This document shows, one piece after another, positions 59,848 through 64,000 of a stretch of 64,000 nt of DNA. Under the pieces are notes generated by a model. That model saw nothing but the letters and a program-made list of their open reading frames with translations, was not told where the DNA came from and ran no database searches. The position numbers were made by a program, and so were the translations under genes. How positions within the stretch are numbered: the first letter of the stretch is position 1; each line of letters opens with the position of its first letter. This stretch comes from JABJAG01 sp965222215 (GTDB lineage: Bacteria; Pseudomonadota; Alphaproteobacteria; UBA6615): contig OZ244931.1 in assembly GCA_965222215.1 (NCBI GenBank), positions 2,232,001 to 2,296,000 on the forward strand, in the 5' to 3' direction.

Positions 59848-59875
59848 GATATAGGAAACGGCGGCGACGAGTCAA
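59848..59875 (-). promoter_or_regulatory. Promoter of the rRNA operon
   Basis: On the minus strand: TTGACT (59875-59870), a 16-base spacer and TATATC (59853-59848). A strong sigma-70-type match in the right place. Confidence 0.7.
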
Positions 59876-60010
59876 CAGTCCATTTTGCGATGCAGCAAAA
59901 ATTTCGCGTTGCGACAAAGCGCGGCACACCCCTGAAGCGCGCTTGCGCTTCTCATTTTCGCAATGCAACGTCGGGTTCCGAACTCATCAATCCGGATGGT
60001 AACACTTCAG

Positions 60011-60529
60011 ATGAAGCACTTGCTTCTCATGCGGCACGGCGAGGCCGGCTGGGGCGACGGGAGCCAGGACGATTTCGACCGTTCCCTCACCGACGCCGGA
60101 CGCCGCGCGAGCAAGGCGATCGGCGCCTGGATATCAAAGCACGATCTCGTCCCCGATACGGTTCTGGTGTCGGCGGCGGCGCGCACCACCCAGACGTGGG
60201 AAATCCTTCGCGACGCGCTGCCGGACATGGCGACCGCCCAACCGACGCCCGATTTATACCTCGCATCGCCGGGCACCCTCCTCGCGCATATCGAGCGTGT
60301 CGAACCGGATACCGAAATCACGCTGGTGATCGCCCACAACCCCGGCCTCGAGGCGCTCGCAAGGTTGATGGCCGGGCCGGGCTCAGGCAAACGCGCAAGC
60401 AACGATCTGCTGCTGGGTTTCCCGAGCGCGGGCCTCGCCGTGTTCGAACTCAACGGGGACGACTGGCGCACCATGTCCGCCGAAGGCGGTCAGCTTCGGA
60501 AATTCATTCGCCCCGACAACGCGGAATAA
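60011..60529 (+). CDS. SixA-like histidine phosphatase
   Basis: 172 residues from the ATG at 60011. The phosphoglycerate-mutase-type catalytic motif LLLMRHGEAGWGD is at the N terminus, with the second His in LVIAHNPGLEALA. Short stand-alone members such as SixA dephosphorylate phosphohistidine. Divergent from the rRNA operon and convergent with the dehalogenase gene 3 bases away. Confidence 0.82.
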   Translation: MKHLLLMRHGEAGWGDGSQDDFDRSLTDAGRRASKAIGAWISKHDLVPDTVLVSAAARTTQTWEILRDALPDMATAQPTPDLYLASPGTLLAHIERVEPDTEITLVIAHNPGLEALARLMAGPGSGKRASNDLLLGFPSAGLAVFELNGDDWRTMSAEGGQLRKFIRPDNAE

Positions 60530-60532
60530 AGA

Positions 60533-61453
60533 CTACCCGCGCACGCCGCGAACGAAACGCGCGACGGCTTCGCCGACATCGTCCGGGCAATCTTCCTGCA
60601 TGTAGTGGCGCCCGTGAACGGTCACCTCAGTCTGGTTCCTGAAGGTGCGGGCGTGCTCGCGCGCAGCGCCGGCCAGTCCGTGGCCTTCGTCGGCGTTGAT
60701 GAACAGCTTCGGCGTATCGGTCTCGACAAGCCAGTCTGCATAGAACTTCACAAGCGCATGGTTGTCCGCCGGTTCGCCGTCGAACGGGATGTCGTTCGGC
60801 ATGATGATGCTCGGTGCCCGGGTGCCGCCGGGCCGCGTCGTCGGATAGCGGTAGACCTCCTTCTCGGCTTCGGACAGGTCACGGATGATGCCCTTCTCGA
60901 ACAGCATGGTCTCGACGAAGAAGTTCGCCTCCAGCGCTTCCTTCTCGCCTTCGGGCGTCCTGAAGTTCTTGAACGCGCCCACGCGTTCTTCCGGGATATC
61001 GGACCAGTGCCGCGGCCAGACCATGGCTTCCATATAGGCGATACCCTGGACCTGCTCGGGGAATCGCGCCGCACGATAGAAACCGACGGCCGCGCCCCAG
61101 TCGTGGATCACCAGGATCACGTTTTCAGTGAGGCCCAGCGCGTCGATGAACGCATCGACATAGTCGATATTGTCCTGGAAGCGGTAGCCGTCATGGCCCG
61201 ACGTCGACGACCAGCCGTGCGCCACGAGATCGGGAACCACGATACGCCCCATGCCTTCCACATGCGGCACCACGTTGCGCCACAGGAAAGACGAGGTCGG
61301 GTTGCCGTGCAGGAACACGATCGGGTCGCCCTCCCCGATGTCGATGTACGCCATGTCGGCATCGCCGACATTGACCATCTTGCGAAGATCCGGGTTGGCG
61401 GTCGACAGGGTCTTGGACGGATCGGGGGTCGGCAGGACGGCTTTCGGCGGCAT
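60533..61453 (-). CDS. Haloalkane dehalogenase-like alpha/beta hydrolase
   Basis: 306 residues from the ATG at 61453 (GGAGATATCCC ribosome site). The oxyanion HGNPTSSFLWRN has the halide-binding Asn, the nucleophile Asp is in VIHDWGAAVGF with the adjacent Trp, and the catalytic His is in HGRHYMQED. Resembles subfamily II dehalogenases such as LinB and DhaA; epoxide hydrolases are a less likely alternative. Hydrolyses carbon-halogen bonds in the cytosol. Confidence 0.85.
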   Translation of the reverse strand: MPPKAVLPTPDPSKTLSTANPDLRKMVNVGDADMAYIDIGEGDPIVFLHGNPTSSFLWRNVVPHVEGMGRIVVPDLVAHGWSSTSGHDGYRFQDNIDYVDAFIDALGLTENVILVIHDWGAAVGFYRAARFPEQVQGIAYMEAMVWPRHWSDIPEERVGAFKNFRTPEGEKEALEANFFVETMLFEKGIIRDLSEAEKEVYRYPTTRPGGTRAPSIIMPNDIPFDGEPADNHALVKFYADWLVETDTPKLFINADEGHGLAGAAREHARTFRNQTEVTVHGRHYMQEDCPDDVGEAVARFVRGVRG

Positions 61454-61580
61454 GGGATATCTCCGGTGACGTTTCCGCGAAGCTATCACTCCGTTCGCCG
61501 CCTATCTGCCGGAGCCGGCCGACAAGTCATGTGTCCGCCGGGAAACAGTCCAAGGAGCCTGTGCCTCCTACCCGGCAGCT

Positions 61581-62168
61581 TCAGAGCCCCCCTTCATCGG
61601 CGACGAAATGCATTCCCATTTCCTCGATCTTCGCCTTCGTATCCTCGCCCCACCGTGCGGCGATCTCGGCGCCGACCGACGGCGGCATGATGATGTCGTT
61701 GAGCGCGTTCTCGTCCTCGCCCTGGATGATCACCAGCATCCGGGTTTCATGGTCCTCGATGTTGGTGAACTGGCGGATGACGCCCGGCGGCACGGAGATC
61801 ATCTCGAACGGGTTGACGATGGTGCTGTGCTTCGCATCGCGCCCGTAGTCGAACCGATAGCGGCCCGTCAGCGGCATGAACGTCTCGTAGGTCGTCATGT
61901 GCGCGTGCGGGGTCGGGCCATCGTTCGGCGGCGTGCCGACAACGTAAACCGACGCGCCGTCCGGCCCCTCGATCACGGGCTGGCTGTTCGACAGTTCTGC
62001 CGATTTCGGTTTCGCCATCAGCAGGAAAATGTCCTTCGCAGCCACGAACTCATACGCCTCTGCGGGAATACCGACCCGCTCGGCGAGTTCGTTCTTGTTG
62101 GGCTTGAGGTCGTCCAGGCGCGCGATGCGCTTTTCCATTTCCTCGGGCGTGATATCGATGGTTTCCAT
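61581..62168 (-). CDS. Cupin-domain protein
   Basis: 195 residues. The single cupin barrel has the metal-ligand pattern GPTPHAHMTTYETF then VPPGVIRQFTN, about 35 residues further on. An N-terminal helix pair precedes it. Substrate unknown. An operator-like sequence (62241-62261) lies upstream, similar to the IclR palindrome, so it may belong to the same regulon. Confidence 0.78.
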   Translation of the reverse strand: METIDITPEEMEKRIARLDDLKPNKNELAERVGIPAEAYEFVAAKDIFLLMAKPKSAELSNSQPVIEGPDGASVYVVGTPPNDGPTPHAHMTTYETFMPLTGRYRFDYGRDAKHSTIVNPFEMISVPPGVIRQFTNIEDHETRMLVIIQGEDENALNDIIMPPSVGAEIAARWGEDTKAKIEEMGMHFVADEGGL

Positions 62169-62240
62169 GTCCGTCTCCTCGTTTCGAATTGCCTAGAGCG
62201 TAGAAGGCTGGAACGAGACCGGTGCCGAGAACCGGCAAAA

Positions 62241-62261
62241 AATTTTAGTGAATGAAAACTA
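62241..62261. promoter_or_regulatory. Second IclR-operator-like sequence upstream of the cupin gene
   Basis: AATTTTAGTGAATGAAAACT matches the core of the main palindrome (AATTTT...TGAAAACT) with a spacer one base shorter. It lies 73 bases upstream of the cupin start and at the end of the iclR-type gene. Confidence 0.45.
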
Positions 62262-63035
62262 GGAGATCGCCACCACATAGGCAGCGAATTCGGCCGCGAC
62301 GTCACGGACACGCTCGCCCTGGCGCGCCTCTTGGGCGCCGGAGAGCCGGTTTTCCGGACCCGAAAGCGCGATCGCGATGTTCGCCTCCCCCGCTGGATTG
62401 ACGACCGCCCCCGCTACGGCATGGAGATTGGGCTGCCGCTCGCCCCGTTCAGCCGCAAATCCGGTATCTGCGACGTGCCGAAGCTCGGACTGAAGGCGCG
62501 GCATGGACGTGATGGTCCTCTCCGTGATCCGCCGCAGCGCGACATCGCGGTAGAGCCGTTCCACGTGATCCGATCCCCGGTTTGCGAGCAAGACCTTGCC
62601 GATAGCGCAGGCATGGGCGTCGGTGTATCCGGCATCGGCGCCGGATGGCCCCTTGCCCGGGCGCACGGTTTCGATCATCACGACCTGGCGGCCTTCGAGC
62701 GCGCCGACGGAAGCATCGAGCCCGGTCAATGCCGCCAGGTCGACCAGGAAGCGACGCGCATGGTTCGCAAGTGTCGCCAGCGCAAACGGGCGGTGCCCGA
62801 GCCGAAACAGCCCGTAGCTCAGGGAATAGCGACGGCTGACCGGGTCCTTCATCACATAGTGATGACGTGTCAGGACCGCGAGGTAGCGGAACGCCGTGCC
62901 TGTATCGAGCCCGGTTCGCCGGCATAGTTCGGTCAACTGTAGCGGCTCGGCACTGTCGCCGAGGCAATCGAGGATCGCAATGCCGCGCTCAAGCGACTGG
63001 CTCCGGTACGGCCTGGATTTCGCAGACTTCGGCAT
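62259..63035 (-). CDS. IclR-family transcriptional regulator
   Basis: 258 residues from the ATG at 63035 (GTG at 63041 also possible). The winged HTH is at the N terminus (RGIAILDCLGDSAEPLQLTEL, then GTAFRYLAVLTRHHYV). The effector domain has GKVLLANRGSD and GFAAERGERQPNLHAVAGAV. Binds small catabolic effectors. It is divergent from the SDR gene, and the palindrome lies over its start region, suggesting autoregulation. Confidence 0.9.
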   Translation of the reverse strand: MPKSAKSRPYRSQSLERGIAILDCLGDSAEPLQLTELCRRTGLDTGTAFRYLAVLTRHHYVMKDPVSRRYSLSYGLFRLGHRPFALATLANHARRFLVDLAALTGLDASVGALEGRQVVMIETVRPGKGPSGADAGYTDAHACAIGKVLLANRGSDHVERLYRDVALRRITERTITSMPRLQSELRHVADTGFAAERGERQPNLHAVAGAVVNPAGEANIAIALSGPENRLSGAQEARQGERVRDVAAEFAAYVVAIS

Positions 63036-63039
63036 AGGC

Positions 63040-63072
63040 ACCCATAATTTTCAATAATTGAAAACTATGGGT
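63040..63072. promoter_or_regulatory. IclR operator, 15-bp palindrome
   Basis: Arms ACCCATAATTTTCAA (63040-63054) and TTGAAAACTATGGGT (63058-63072) match at 14 of 15 positions with a 3-base spacer. It sits between iclR-type and SDR genes and touches the regulator's start codon region. Confidence 0.75.
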
Positions 63073-63134
63073 CGCTGCGTTTGAGGGCAAGCATGATGTC
63101 CGTCATGTCACCCGTGAAACCAAGAGAGATATCC

Positions 63135-63869
63135 ATGAACAAGGCATTCCAAACCGCCCCGGCCGAAGGGCTGCGCGCGCTCGTGACCGGCGGCAGCAGC
63201 GGCATCGGCACCGGCATCGTCGAAGGGCTCGCCGCCCATGGCGTGACCGTCGTCTTCACTGGTCTGACTGAAACCGAAATCGAGAATGCGACGGTGCCGG
63301 CCACAGCCACCGGACATATCCTCGACCTCGGCGACCATGATGCGATCGATGCCCTGGCCGCGTCGTTCGACCGGCTCGACATCCTGGTGAATTGCGCCGG
63401 GATGATCGCGCGCAACGCCGAGTTCGAACCGGATGTGTTCGACAAGGTCCTGCAGATCAACCTGTCCGGCACCATGCGCATGTGCGTCGCCTGCCGGCCG
63501 CTGCTGGCCTCATCGAGCGGCTGCATCGTCAACACCGCCTCGATGCTCAGCTTCTTCGGTGGCCCGGCGGTCCCGGCCTATACCGCGTCCAAGGGCGGCG
63601 TCGCGCAACTCACCAAGTCGCTCGCCGCGGCCTGGGCGGCCGATGGCATCCGCGTCAACGCCATCGCGCCGGGCTGGATCGAGACTCCCCTCACCGCCGA
63701 GCTGGCGCGTGACGACACCCGCTCGCGCGTCCTGCTCGACCGCACGCCGATGAACCGCTGGGGCCGGCCGGAAGATATCGCCGGGCCCGTTGTGTTCCTC
63801 TGTTCACCCGCCGCCGGTTTCATGACCGGCGCCGTCATTCCCATTGACGGCGGCTACGCTGCCGTCTGA
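63135..63869 (+). CDS. SDR-family dehydrogenase
   Basis: 244 residues from the ATG at 63135. Rossmann motif TGGSSGIGTG, NAG-like NCAGMIARN, the catalytic Tyr-x-x-x-Lys in AYTASKGGV and APGWIETPL after it. NAD(P)-dependent oxidoreductase; the substrate is not predictable. Opposite strand to iclR, so likely controlled by it; followed 20 bases later by a cupin gene. Confidence 0.88.
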   Translation: MNKAFQTAPAEGLRALVTGGSSGIGTGIVEGLAAHGVTVVFTGLTETEIENATVPATATGHILDLGDHDAIDALAASFDRLDILVNCAGMIARNAEFEPDVFDKVLQINLSGTMRMCVACRPLLASSSGCIVNTASMLSFFGGPAVPAYTASKGGVAQLTKSLAAAWAADGIRVNAIAPGWIETPLTAELARDDTRSRVLLDRTPMNRWGRPEDIAGPVVFLCSPAAGFMTGAVIPIDGGYAAV

Positions 63870-63889
63870 CCGACACGAAGGAGATCGAA

Positions 63890-64000
63890 ATGACCGCTGT
63901 GAAGGAACAGGCCCTGCCCCTCGACATGCCGCAGGATATCGTCGAGGTCGCCATACCTGACGACGAGCGGGTCTGGGTGCCCCAGGCCGAGAATGTCTGG
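63890..64000 (+). CDS. Cupin protein, start only (2,4'-dihydroxyacetophenone dioxygenase-like)
   Basis: Starts with ATG at 63890, AAGGAGAT 6 bases upstream, and runs off the right edge after 37 codons. The stretch DDERVWVPQAENVW resembles the start of that cupin family, judged from the short sequence. Co-transcribed with the SDR gene. Confidence 0.55.
   Translation, partial: MTAVKEQALPLDMPQDIVEVAIPDDERVWVPQAENVW

Overview
The window is high-GC DNA from an alphaproteobacterium. The evidence is a 16S - tRNA-Ile - tRNA-Ala - 23S - 5S - tRNA-fMet operon, an initiator tRNA of the alphaproteobacterial type, and GltBD, CDF, GST, IclR and SDR genes with strong C/G third-position bias. I can see no species-level marker.

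Layout. 1-13498 is host chromosome: a six-CXXCH multihaem cytochrome running off the left edge, an EamA exporter, a cation diffusion facilitator, a glutathione S-transferase, gltBD, and a secreted 5'-nucleotidase. 13499-54191 is a complete-looking 40.7-kb siphovirus prophage. It is bounded by a 21-bp direct repeat that is the 3' end of tRNA-fMet. 54192-59430 is the ribosomal RNA operon, transcribed leftward, with its promoter near 59850-59875. 60011-64000 is host again: a SixA-like phosphatase, a haloalkane dehalogenase-like hydrolase, and a small catabolic-looking regulon of two cupins, an IclR regulator and an SDR dehydrogenase around a long palindromic operator.

Prophage organisation. The left end carries a RelE/Xre toxin-antitoxin pair. 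A long leftward (minus-strand) transcription unit starts at a Cro-like gene near 46115. It runs through small early proteins, a P-loop kinase, a primase-helicase, an HNH nuclease, a ParB-domain DNA methyltransferase, terminases, head-spike candidates, portal, S49 protease, HK97 capsid, connector and tail genes, the tape measure and lysis genes, and ends at a strong terminator at 14303-14331. A rightward unit carries a CI-like repressor, a ParB protein with an N-terminal Xre-type HTH, a chain of small coupled genes, an ASCH protein and a large serine recombinase at the right end. A HIRAN-domain gene sits on the minus strand inside the immunity region.

Most notable observations: (i) seven perfect copies of a 13-bp palindrome, CGAACGWCGTTCG, are dispersed through the prophage, all inside genes, and I found none in the flanks; a phage-encoded HTH-ParB protein (no ParA seen) or the repressor is a plausible ligand. 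(ii) The recombinase gene crosses the right attachment site, so integration and excision give it different C-terminal tails. (iii) Integration appears to have separated tRNA-fMet and the rRNA operon from their terminator. (iv) Two plus-strand genes embedded in the early leftward operon share an upstream element containing two GANTC (CcrM-type) sites exactly 20 bp apart, and one of them lies antisense inside another well-formed gene. (v) A likely -1 frameshift joins the two tail-assembly chaperone ORFs. (vi) An early P-loop kinase carries an N-terminal region resembling a head-tail adaptor. All function calls come from reading motifs and gene order by eye; no database search was run.
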